5,113 nucleotides of DNA from Bacteroidota bacterium (GTDB taxonomy: Bacteria; Bacteroidota; Bacteroidia; Chitinophagales; Chitinophagaceae): contig JAFAEW010000080.1 of the NCBI GenBank assembly GCA_023423835.1, positions 1 through 5,113 on the forward strand, in the 5' to 3' direction. Made by a program: the position numbers and the translations under genes. The notes below the pieces were generated by a model. The model was given only the letters and a program-made list of their open reading frames with translations. It was not told the origin of the DNA and made no database searches. The stretch's first letter is position 1. Each line of letters starts with the position of its first letter. Shown here piece by piece: positions 1 to 5,113 of this stretch.

Positions 1-421
1 CAGGTTTGGAAGGAGGTGCAAAATAACCGCAATCACCCTTAGCGGCACTGGCACCAAGACCTCCGGCTACACCGCAATCATTGCTGAATGATCCGGTTAA
101 ACGGCTTCTGCTGGTTGCAGTGTAATCGAAAGTAACCGTGTTGGCAAACATGGTACAGTTATCAGGATTCGGATTGGTAGCTACATAATGTAAAGCACCG
201 GTCTTTTTGTTGAAAGTTCCGGTAACTGGCCATTCGGTACTACCAAACGGAGTATAGTTTTGCGTACCGCTTACAGCGTACATTCCACCTCCGGTAGCTT
301 TGAAAACAAGAGAAGCTTGCTCACCAAAATCATTGGTGATACAAACGGGAACTTCGGCTGCTTTTGCAAAACCGAAGAAGCCTGTAATCAACGCCAGGCA
401 TAGTAAAAGTTTTGTCTTCAT
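1..421 (-). CDS. Small secreted cysteine-containing protein, C-terminus outside window
   Basis: This minus-strand reading frame opens with ATG at 421-419 and stays open for 140 codons to the window edge, so it is partial at the 3' end. Residues 1-22 form a classical Sec signal peptide: Lys2 and Lys4, a hydrophobic core (LLLCLALITGFFGF), then an AKA/A-type cleavage site around residues 21-22. The mature part is rich in Gly, Thr, Ser, Asn and aromatic residues, has few charges and looks beta-rich. It carries four cysteines in the visible part (27, 89, 116, 131), which could form disulfides after export. The last visible residues are Pro-rich (APPSKP). I recognise no domain. The cysteine at residue 8 is inside the hydrophobic core and does not look like a lipobox, so a lipoprotein is unlikely. 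The coding assignment rests on the open frame, signal peptide and sensible composition; the function is unknown. It is the only gene reading into the spacer that separates it from fabH, and probably has its own promoter there. Confidence 0.82.
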   Translation of the reverse strand, partial: MKTKLLLCLALITGFFGFAKAAEVPVCITNDFGEQASLVFKATGGGMYAVSGTQNYTPFGSTEWPVTGTFNKKTGALHYVATNPNPDNCTMFANTVTFDYTATSRSRLTGSFSNDCGVAGGLGASAAKGDCGYFAPPSKP

Positions 422-518
422 AAATAAAGCATTTAAAATTTTATAAAAGACAACCAAAATAATAGGTAGAGAAATGAATAACGAATTTTTTTTATCAATT
501 TTACGTTATTTATAATCG

Positions 519-542
519 TATGATAATCAACAAGTTATCATA
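519..542. repeat. Perfect 8-bp inverted repeat, operator-like
   Basis: TATGATAA (519-526) and TTATCATA (535-542) are exact reverse complements separated by 8 bases (TCAACAAG). The 24-bp dyad lies about 98-121 bp upstream of the start codon of the small secreted protein gene. The size and spacing suit a dimeric transcription regulator, but no regulator gene is visible nearby and A/T-rich DNA produces such dyads by chance. The dyad itself is seen; its role is inferred. Confidence 0.45.
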
Positions 543-608
543 TACATGCTTTTTCAATTCGCTCAACAACTTCTTTTTGTGAAAAAAAACTTAAATAAAA
601 AGGCAGTA

Positions 609-629
609 TTGTTAAACATTTTTTAACAA
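609..629. repeat. Perfect 8-bp inverted repeat TTGTTAAA/TTTAACAA
   Basis: TTGTTAAA (609-616) and TTTAACAA (622-629) are exact reverse complements around a 5-base loop. An overlapping alternative pairing, AACATTTTTT (615-624) with AAAAAATGTT (638-647), gives a 10-bp A/T stem. The site is about 90-110 bp past the fabH stop on the minus strand. The stem is all weak pairs apart from one G-C, and no uninterrupted T-run follows directly on either strand in the needed place, so a protein-binding site or weak fabH 3'-end hairpin is possible, not a clear intrinsic terminator. Confidence 0.4.
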
Positions 630-716
630 AAACGCAAAAAAAATGTTACAACCGAAAATGTGGTAAGAAATGCAATGTAATCCGAAACGGGTCCGGCAAA
701 AATTCAAAGTTTTCTC

Positions 717-1712
717 CTATGAATCGTATTTCCATTTCAATAAAACGGCTCCCCAGGTAAATCCGCCACCGAAGGCAGAAAGAATAAGATTGTCTCCCTT
801 GTGCAGTTTTTCTTCCCATTCCCACAGACAAAGAGGAATGGTTGCGGCGGTGGTATTACCGTATTTTTGAATGTTGATCATGATTTTATCGTTTCCGAGA
901 CCCATCCGGTTGGCCGTGGCGTCGATGATTCTGAGATTTGCCTGATGAGGAACAAGCCAGGCGATATCATCGGCAGAAAGATGGTTTCTTTCCATTATTT
1001 CAACACTCACATCTGCCATTCCCTGTACCGCATGCTTAAATACCGCTTTCCCCTCCTGGTAAATGAAATGTTCTTTGTTTGTAACGGTTTCAACCGACGC
1101 GGGTTTCAGGGAACCGCCGGCCTTCATGTGTAGAAATTCTTTTCCGCTTCCGTCACACTTCAATATAGAATCGAGAATGCCAAATCCTTCGCCATCCGGT
1201 TCAAGCAGCACTGCTCCTGCCCCATCGCCGAAAATGATGCAGGTGGCACGATCGGTATAATCTACTATCGCGCTCATTTTATCCGCTCCAACCACAATCA
1301 CTTTTTTGTATTTTCCAGATTCCACGAAAGCGGCCCCGGTAGATAAGGCAAATAAAAATCCGCTACAGGCTGCACTGAGGTCAAATCCCCATGCATTGGT
1401 AGCGCCGAGCTTATCTGCGATAATATTGGCGGTTGAAGGAAACACCATATCAGGTGTTACGGTGGCGCAAATAATACAATCAATCTCGGTAGCAGCAATA
1501 TTTTTCTTTTTAAGGATCTCCTCAATTGCGGGAACCGCAAGATCGCTACACGCTTTGCAGGGTGTCTTTAAGATTCTGCGCTCAGATATACCGGTTCTTG
1601 TTCTGATCCACTCATCATTGGTTTCAACCATCTTTTCCAATTCAGCATTCGTAAGAATATAGTCCGGAACATATCCTCCCACAGCTGTCACCGCAGCATT
1701 GATTTTTTGCAT
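717..1712 (-). CDS. fabH: 3-oxoacyl-[acyl-carrier-protein] synthase III (beta-ketoacyl-ACP synthase III)
   Basis: FabH condenses a short acyl-CoA primer (acetyl-CoA or a branched acyl-CoA) with malonyl-ACP, the first elongation step of type II fatty-acid synthesis in the cytoplasm. The 331-residue product has the usual family length and the thiolase fold signatures. Residues 31-46 carry the TNDEWI.TRTGI.ERR segment. The catalytic cysteine is Cys116 in SAACSGF, the histidine is His256 in VPHQAN, and the asparagine is Asn286 in KYGNTTAA, completing the Cys-His-Asn triad. The C-terminus has the typical GGGFTWGA glycine-rich segment (315-322). The ATG at 1712 gives the canonical N-terminus (residues 9-16, TAVGGYVP). 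No Shine-Dalgarno is present. It stands alone rather than next to plsX and rpmF, as fabH often does, so it may be an additional fabH copy; paralogues are common in this phylum. Primer preference (straight or branched) cannot be told from sequence alone. Confidence 0.97.
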   Translation of the reverse strand: MQKINAAVTAVGGYVPDYILTNAELEKMVETNDEWIRTRTGISERRILKTPCKACSDLAVPAIEEILKKKNIAATEIDCIICATVTPDMVFPSTANIIADKLGATNAWGFDLSAACSGFLFALSTGAAFVESGKYKKVIVVGADKMSAIVDYTDRATCIIFGDGAGAVLLEPDGEGFGILDSILKCDGSGKEFLHMKAGGSLKPASVETVTNKEHFIYQEGKAVFKHAVQGMADVSVEIMERNHLSADDIAWLVPHQANLRIIDATANRMGLGNDKIMINIQKYGNTTAATIPLCLWEWEEKLHKGDNLILSAFGGGFTWGAVLLKWKYDS

Positions 1713-1728
1713 AGATAAAAATTACGGG

Positions 1729-1760
1729 CAAAAGTATTGAATATGACCTAAAAAACAGAA
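1729..1760 (-). promoter_or_regulatory. Candidate fabH promoter (Bacteroidota type)
   Basis: Read on the minus strand, TACTTTTG (1736-1729) matches the TAnnTTTG -7 consensus of Bacteroidota exactly. A TTCTG (1760-1756) lies 19 bases upstream as a partial match to the TTTG -33 element. Transcription would start near 1722, leaving a leader of only about 10 nt before the fabH ATG. The box is seen; promoter activity is inferred. Confidence 0.55.
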
Positions 1761-1809
1761 CCGTTCACCCATTTCGGGAGCAACCTTTCGAATATTACAC
1801 TATCACATG

Positions 1810-1839
1810 TTAGTTTTTATTCTGGTTTTACTACTTTTG
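1810..1839 (+). promoter_or_regulatory. Candidate acyl-CoA dehydrogenase promoter (Bacteroidota type)
   Basis: TACTTTTG (1832-1839) is an exact TAnnTTTG -7 box, with a weak TTAG (1810-1813) 18 bases upstream where the -33 element should be. Transcription would start around 1845, giving a leader of roughly 14 nt that includes a CTAAAA stretch but no Shine-Dalgarno. It faces away from the identical octamer in front of fabH, so the 146-bp region is a divergent promoter. Confidence 0.55.
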
Positions 1840-1858
1840 CGCTTCTAAAATCGCCACC

Positions 1859-3013
1859 ATGGAATTTCAACTATCAGAAGAGCAACAGATGATTCAACAG
1901 GCTGCCAGGGATTTTGCAGTAAATGAATGTTTGCCCGGAGTTATTCAAAGAGATGAGCAACAGATTTTCCCGAGAGAACAGGTGATGCAGCTTGCGGATC
2001 TGGGATTTATGGGAATGATGGTAAGCCCAGATTACGGCGGTGGCGGAATGGATACGGTAAGCTATGTGCTTGCAATGGCTGAGATATCTAAGATAGATGC
2101 CAGCGTAAGTGTTTGCATGAGCGTAAACAACAGTTTGGTATGCTGGGGATTGGAGGAGTTTGGAACCGAAGAACAGAAGCAAAAATACCTTACGCCTCTT
2201 GCACAGGGCAAAAAAGACAGTCAATTATATATAGGTGCGTTTTTACTCAGTGAACCGGAAGCCGGAAGTGACGCAACTTCGCAGCGTACCACAGCAGTGG
2301 ATATGGGTGATCATTATATTTTAAACGGAACAAAAAACTGGATCACCAACGGTTCCACCGCCTCCGTTTACCTCGTTATGGCGCAAACAGACGCGTCAAA
2401 AGGATCAAAAGGCATCAATACCTTAATTGTGGAAAGGAATAGTCCCGGCGTATCGGTGGGAACCAAAGAAAACAAACTGGGCATCAGGGGAAGCGACACT
2501 ACCAGCGTCACCTTCAATGATGTGATTGTGCCCAAAGAAAACCGGATCGGACCGGATGGTTTCGGATTTAAGTTTGCCATGAAAACCTTATCCGGCGGAA
2601 GGATCGGCATCGCCGCCCAGGCATTGGGAATTGCGCAGGGTGCTTACGAACTCGCCCTGAAATACGCTAAGGAAAGAAAAGCCTTTGGAACCGAAATCAT
2701 CAATCATCAGGCAATTCAGTTTAAGCTGGCCGATATGGCCACCAGAATCGAATCGGCCCGTCTCCTTTGCCTGAAAGCGGCCTGGGAAAAAGACAACCAT
2801 CTTGATTACACCCTCAGCAGCTCGATGGCCAAGGTTTTCAGCAGCGAAACGGCCATGTGGGTAACAACCGAAGCAGTGCAGATTCACGGTGGATATGGAT
2901 ATGTAAAAGAATACCATGTCGAACGTTTGATGCGGGATGCAAAGATCACCCAGATCTACGAAGGCACCAGCGAAGTGCAGCGCATCGTGATCGGCCGCAG
3001 CGTTTTGAAATAA
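1859..3013 (+). CDS. Acyl-CoA dehydrogenase (short/medium-chain type, FAD-dependent)
   Basis: This enzyme introduces the trans-2 double bond into acyl-CoA in the first step of beta-oxidation, passing electrons from FAD to electron-transfer flavoprotein in the cytoplasm. At 384 residues it has the normal family length. In order: the N-terminal helical domain starts with FQLSEEQQMIQ; the first family signature LLSEPEAGSD spans 129-138; the RKAFGTEIINHQAIQFKLAD segment follows Arg273; and the second signature runs from the QIHGGYGY motif (341-348) to YEGTSEVQR (367-375). Glu368 in YEGTSE is the expected catalytic base, as in butyryl- and medium-chain acyl-CoA dehydrogenases. The ATG at 1859 gives the standard N-terminus. 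Chain-length preference is not readable with confidence; overall form resembles butyryl-CoA dehydrogenase (Bcd), and a branched-chain or glutaryl-type substrate is not excluded. No ETF or thiolase gene is in the window. A secreted protein gene follows after 47 nt and may be cotranscribed. Confidence 0.96.
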   Translation: MEFQLSEEQQMIQQAARDFAVNECLPGVIQRDEQQIFPREQVMQLADLGFMGMMVSPDYGGGGMDTVSYVLAMAEISKIDASVSVCMSVNNSLVCWGLEEFGTEEQKQKYLTPLAQGKKDSQLYIGAFLLSEPEAGSDATSQRTTAVDMGDHYILNGTKNWITNGSTASVYLVMAQTDASKGSKGINTLIVERNSPGVSVGTKENKLGIRGSDTTSVTFNDVIVPKENRIGPDGFGFKFAMKTLSGGRIGIAAQALGIAQGAYELALKYAKERKAFGTEIINHQAIQFKLADMATRIESARLLCLKAAWEKDNHLDYTLSSSMAKVFSSETAMWVTTEAVQIHGGYGYVKEYHVERLMRDAKITQIYEGTSEVQRIVIGRSVLK

Positions 3014-3060
3014 ACCAAGGTGTGGATCGTCCTTTTGTAAAACTTTCCTTTCTTTGACGA

Positions 3061-4233
3061 ATGAGGAAACGCTTTTTGCTTTTAATCATAACACTCATCC
3101 TGATTGCAGCCGGACGCGAGCAGGCTATTGCGCAGAAGGACAGCCTGCTGATCGAATATTTACTCAACCGTATTCAGCAACAGGTGGCACAAAACGATCC
3201 TGCTTTTTCAGACGGCTTGTTTCCTTCCTATATTAATAAAACGGAACGATTCAGCAGGGGAAATCCGGACAACAGCATTTTCTTTACTGCGCTAACGGAT
3301 TTTACCCTTCAGCAAATTCGTCCTGAGTTGAATGCCTACCGCCAATCGAAAATCGACTCCATCGTGTCTCAAACACTACCGGCATTCGCACATTTCAAAA
3401 ACCGGAAAGGAAGAAACACCTATAATTTCTGGAGAACCGATACCGCAACCGTTTATCCCTACGCGGGCTGGTTGTTTGATAAAAGCATTACCCTGCCCGA
3501 TGATATGGACGATACGGTGCTTTCGCTGATGGTTCAAAAAGCCGCTGATTCGACGGCAAAAGAAGTACATCTTCTGATGCAATCATTTACCAACAACGGA
3601 CAATCAACTTTAAGAAACCCGATCAGAGCGTTCGATAAAATTCCAGCTTACAGTACCTGGTTCGGCAAAAAATTTCCGGTGGTATTCGACGTTTCCGTTC
3701 TCTGCAATATTCTCACATTTGTTCAATCCTATGGATTGGACTGGACGAATGCGGATTCAGCTAGTCTCCAACTGATAGTAAAGACGATTGAAAATAATTA
3801 TCATCTCGATATACCTGTTTATGTTTCGCCTTATTATCCCAAAACCTCCCTGATCCTGTACCACCTTTCAAGGCTGATGCGCACAAAACCGATCCCTGAA
3901 CTTGAACAACTTAAGGTGAAACTTATTGCGGACGCGGCTTTCGGATTACAACATTCATCAGACTTGCTTGAAAAAATTATCTATTCAACCGCCATTCTGA
4001 ATTGGGGATACCTTCCGCCGCCGGTTGAACTTCCCGACATATCGGAGGTTGAACAGCTGATCGAACAAAACAACTTTTCGTTTTTTCTCGGAAATATTCC
4101 ATCGTACTTCCCCGATCTTTTAAAAAAACTTGCAACTACAAACGGATTAGGAATGTTTTACCATTATTGCCCTGCTTATTACAACGCTTTGCTCCTGGAA
4201 TACATCGTTTTGCAAAACAACGGAGTCCGGTAA
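3061..4233 (+). CDS. Secreted protein of unknown function with DDMDDT motif
   Basis: The 390-residue product starts with a Sec signal peptide: Arg/Lys at 2-4, a hydrophobic core at 5-17, and likely cleavage after AIA (residue 24), so the mature protein begins QKDSLL and is periplasmic or exported. I recognise no named domain. Visible landmarks are GLFPSY (52-57), FFTALTDFTL (74-83), TYNFW (120-124), PDDMDDT (146-152) and YHYCPAYYNALLLEY near the end (367-381). The rest is mostly amphipathic helix-like sequence with regularly spaced Leu, Tyr and Trp, suggesting an all-helical, possibly alpha/alpha-toroid, fold. DMDD (148-151) followed by Thr resembles the DxDD-T acid motif of class II terpene cyclases, but the protein is shorter than those enzymes and has a signal peptide, so similarity may be superficial. 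The ATG at 3061 is chosen because the signal peptide begins there. There is no Shine-Dalgarno. The 47-nt gap from the acyl-CoA dehydrogenase suggests readthrough transcription, without implying shared function. Confidence 0.88.
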   Translation: MRKRFLLLIITLILIAAGREQAIAQKDSLLIEYLLNRIQQQVAQNDPAFSDGLFPSYINKTERFSRGNPDNSIFFTALTDFTLQQIRPELNAYRQSKIDSIVSQTLPAFAHFKNRKGRNTYNFWRTDTATVYPYAGWLFDKSITLPDDMDDTVLSLMVQKAADSTAKEVHLLMQSFTNNGQSTLRNPIRAFDKIPAYSTWFGKKFPVVFDVSVLCNILTFVQSYGLDWTNADSASLQLIVKTIENNYHLDIPVYVSPYYPKTSLILYHLSRLMRTKPIPELEQLKVKLIADAAFGLQHSSDLLEKIIYSTAILNWGYLPPPVELPDISEVEQLIEQNNFSFFLGNIPSYFPDLLKKLATTNGLGMFYHYCPAYYNALLLEYIVLQNNGVR

Positions 4234-4298
4234 TTCATTTCCAAAGTCACTAATCTCTTCTCTTTTGCTTCAGTTGCGTCAGGTCATTGACAACACAA

Positions 4299-4330
4299 TT
4301 CTTCTTTATTAGAAAAATTGAGTACATTAG
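4299..4330 (+). promoter_or_regulatory. Candidate nuo operon promoter
   Basis: TACATTAG (4323-4330) matches the Bacteroidota -7 box TAnnTTTG at five of six fixed positions, and TTCTT (4299-4303) sits 19 bases upstream at the -33 position. It would give a leader of about 140 nt before nuoA. A weaker alternative is TTCTG (4343-4347) with TACATTG (4368-4374), 20 bases apart. The choice is inference. Confidence 0.35.
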
Positions 4331-4380
4331 CAATGAAAACATTTCTGTTCGTCTTTTTGTCAGCAGGTACATTGTAGCGA

Positions 4381-4426
4381 CGGCTTCTGATAACTTCTCA
4401 AAAATCTCAGGTCTCAAGTGAAGCCG
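4381..4426 (+). other. Possible leader hairpin upstream of nuoA
   Basis: CGGCTTC (4381-4387) and GAAGCCG (4420-4426) are perfect 7-bp complements with five G-C pairs, enclosing a 32-base loop that contains the three TCTCA repeats. A TTTTT run follows six bases later (GTTCCGATTTTT). The loop is too long for a standard terminator; an attenuator-like leader structure or chance are both possible. Confidence 0.25.
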
Positions 4427-4476
4427 GTTCCGATTTTTCAAAAGACGATCTTTTCTCGCAATTTAAATTACTTAAG

Positions 4477-4950
4477 ATGGACGAAAGCGATTCTTTCATA
4501 TCATTGTGGCCTTTGCTCGTGTATGCAGGAGGAGTCGTTTTACTCGTCGCTACCATGCTCATCGCCTCCTATCTTTTGGGTGAACGGCATAAGGAAACAA
4601 CCACAGATACCGTCTATGAATCGGGGATCAAAACTACGGGTGATGCAAGGCTCATGTTTCCGGTTCACTTCTATATCCTCGCAATGTTTTTTGTAATTTT
4701 TGATCTTGAAGCCGTTTTCATCATCGCCTGGGCAATCAATGCGAAAGCCCTCGGCTGGGCAGGATATATTGCTATTTCCGTTTTTATTGCAGTTTTATTG
4801 GCCGTTCTGATCTATGAATGGCGAATCGGAGCACTCGATTTTGGCCCTTCCGGAAAGAAAATTCTGAAGCGATATCATGAAAAATTCAGGAGCAATCCGA
4901 AATCAATTTTAGCAGGAGAACATTTTGAAGACGAAAATTTACGGCAATGA
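4477..4950 (+). CDS. nuoA: NADH-quinone oxidoreductase subunit A
   Basis: NuoA (ND3 family) is a small membrane subunit of respiratory complex I, near the quinone site at the junction of membrane and peripheral arms. The 157-residue product has three predicted membrane helices, roughly residues 11-34, 62-86 and 94-114. The conserved loop after helix 1 reads YESG (47-50), with Ser where mitochondrial ND3 has Cys; E. coli NuoA also has ESG. Helix 2 contains FYILAMFFVIFDLEA, with the conserved acidic pair Asp76 and Glu78. The RIGALDFGP segment (116-124) matches the family C-terminus. A charged tail of about 30 residues extends past it, slightly longer than in E. coli. The start at 4477 is supported because no other in-frame start codon lies between it and the upstream TAG at 4375-4377. 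It overlaps nuoB by four bases (ATGA), indicating translational coupling in a nuo operon. Confidence 0.96.
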   Translation: MDESDSFISLWPLLVYAGGVVLLVATMLIASYLLGERHKETTTDTVYESGIKTTGDARLMFPVHFYILAMFFVIFDLEAVFIIAWAINAKALGWAGYIAISVFIAVLLAVLIYEWRIGALDFGPSGKKILKRYHEKFRSNPKSILAGEHFEDENLRQ

Positions 4951-5113
4951 AATGGTGGACCACGAAAGCGAATAATTCACAGGCAACGTCAAAAGGAACC
5001 GGTTCCTTCGAAGAAACCGTGCAGCAATCTGTTATCCTCACCACGATGGATGCGATGGTAAACTGGGGAAGAAAAAATTCGATCTGGCCGTTCAACTTCG
5101 GACTGTCCTGCTG
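4947..5113 (+). CDS. nuoB: NADH-quinone oxidoreductase subunit B, 3' end outside window
   Basis: NuoB is the peripheral-arm subunit that holds iron-sulfur cluster N2, the last electron carrier before quinone in complex I. Fifty-five codons plus two bases are visible. After a weakly conserved N-terminus of about 24 residues, the sequence reaches the family hallmark NSIWPFNFGLSC (residues 44-55); the final partial codon TG is consistent with the second cysteine of the tandem Cys-Cys that ligates N2. The ATG at 4947 overlaps the nuoA stop (ATGA, 4947-4950), the usual arrangement for coupled translation, and there is no Shine-Dalgarno. The gene is truncated only by the window edge. A perfect 16-bp palindrome lies within its variable N-terminal coding part. 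With nuoA it marks the start of an operon that presumably continues with nuoC or nuoCD. Confidence 0.96.
   Translation, partial: MKWWTTKANNSQATSKGTGSFEETVQQSVILTTMDAMVNWGRKNSIWPFNFGLSC
4993..5008. repeat. Perfect 16-bp palindrome inside nuoB
   Basis: AAGGAACCGGTTCCTT is a perfect palindrome. An overlapping near-palindrome, 5001-5018 (GGTTCCTTC and GAAGAAACC, one mismatch), follows it. Both sit in the unconserved N-terminal coding part of nuoB (around residues 16-24). The DNA symmetry is seen; no function is established. Confidence 0.5.

Larger units (their letters stand above)
422..716. other. A/T-rich intergenic spacer with two inverted repeats
   Basis: The 295 bases between the end of fabH and the start of the small secreted protein gene hold no convincing gene. 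The spacer is strongly A/T-rich with several A and T runs and carries two perfect 8-bp inverted repeats, listed separately. It should contain the promoter of the secreted-protein gene, but I could not find a full TAnnTTTG box on the minus strand; the nearest, TTATTTTG about 35 bp upstream of the start, has one mismatch and no good partner element. I see no G/C-rich hairpin plus T-run that would be a clear terminator for fabH. Confidence 0.7.
4234..4476 (+). other. Intergenic region / nuo operon leader
   Basis: These 243 bases hold no convincing full gene. They contain a candidate promoter (4299-4330), a 15-codon ORF at 4333-4377 whose peptide MKTFLFVFLSAGTL resembles the start of a signal peptide, three TCTCA repeats (4396-4400, 4405-4409, 4412-4416), and a possible hairpin (4381-4426). 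The reading frame after the small ORF's TAG stays open for 33 codons straight into nuoA, but it has no ATG, GTG or TTG before 4477. No clear intrinsic terminator for the upstream gene was found. Confidence 0.6.

Noticed and set aside
801..1662. Several plus-strand frames of 65-118 codons opposite fabH.
   Set aside because: They are antisense shadows of a strongly supported fabH gene with all catalytic residues intact.
1853..1862. GCCACCATGG around the acyl-CoA dehydrogenase start equals the vertebrate Kozak consensus.
   Set aside because: The gene, its neighbours and promoter boxes are clearly bacterial, so this is coincidence and not evidence of a eukaryotic or engineered origin.
2368..2917. 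Minus-strand frames opposite the acyl-CoA dehydrogenase.
   Set aside because: They are complements of the coding sequence with no independent features.
3014..3060. Possible terminator between the acyl-CoA dehydrogenase and the secreted protein (AAGG...CCTTTTG).
   Set aside because: The stem is only four base pairs with a 10-base loop, so there is no real support for termination here.
4250..4441. A 63-codon minus-strand open frame in the nuo leader.
   Set aside because: It has basic, unpatterned composition, no recognisable motif and no promoter box, and it overlaps the candidate nuo promoter; most likely chance.
4418..4696. A 92-codon plus-strand frame overlapping the 5' half of nuoA.
   Set aside because: It lies in another frame of the well-supported nuoA gene and its product has no coherent features.

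Overview
The window looks like ordinary chromosomal DNA from a member of the Bacteroidota. Three things point there: genes lack Shine-Dalgarno sequences, intergenic DNA is A/T-rich, and the best promoter matches fit the phylum's TAnnTTTG -7 box with an upstream T-rich -33 element. The protein sequences agree, including a secreted protein whose sequence style I associate with this phylum. Nothing mobile, no CRISPR array, no tRNA or rRNA was seen.

Layout. (1) The left end, on the minus strand, holds the first 140 codons of a small secreted cysteine-containing protein that runs off the window. (2) A 295-bp A/T-rich spacer follows, carrying two perfect 8-bp inverted repeats. (3) fabH (3-oxoacyl-ACP synthase III) lies on the minus strand. 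(4) A 146-bp divergent promoter region has the same -7 octamer, TACTTTTG, facing each way. (5) On the plus strand come an acyl-CoA dehydrogenase and, 47 nt later, a 390-residue secreted protein of unknown function. (6) A 243-bp leader region follows, with a candidate promoter, a 15-codon ORF and a possible hairpin. (7) The right end starts an NADH dehydrogenase (complex I) operon: nuoA complete, and nuoB cut off by the window edge.

Functionally, fabH starts fatty-acid synthesis and the divergent acyl-CoA dehydrogenase carries out the first oxidation of acyl-CoA breakdown, so the shared promoter region joins two opposing arms of acyl metabolism. Electrons from beta-oxidation (through ETF, and as NADH feeding complex I) enter the respiratory chain to which the nuo genes belong. 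The acyl-CoA dehydrogenase, the unknown protein and nuo are collinear, but the long gap before nuoA suggests nuo has its own promoter.

I did not find a clear new multi-gene system. The most interesting items are the 390-residue secreted protein with an Asp-rich DDMDDT motif, the dyad-symmetric sites upstream of the small secreted protein, the matched divergent promoters, and the structured nuoA leader.
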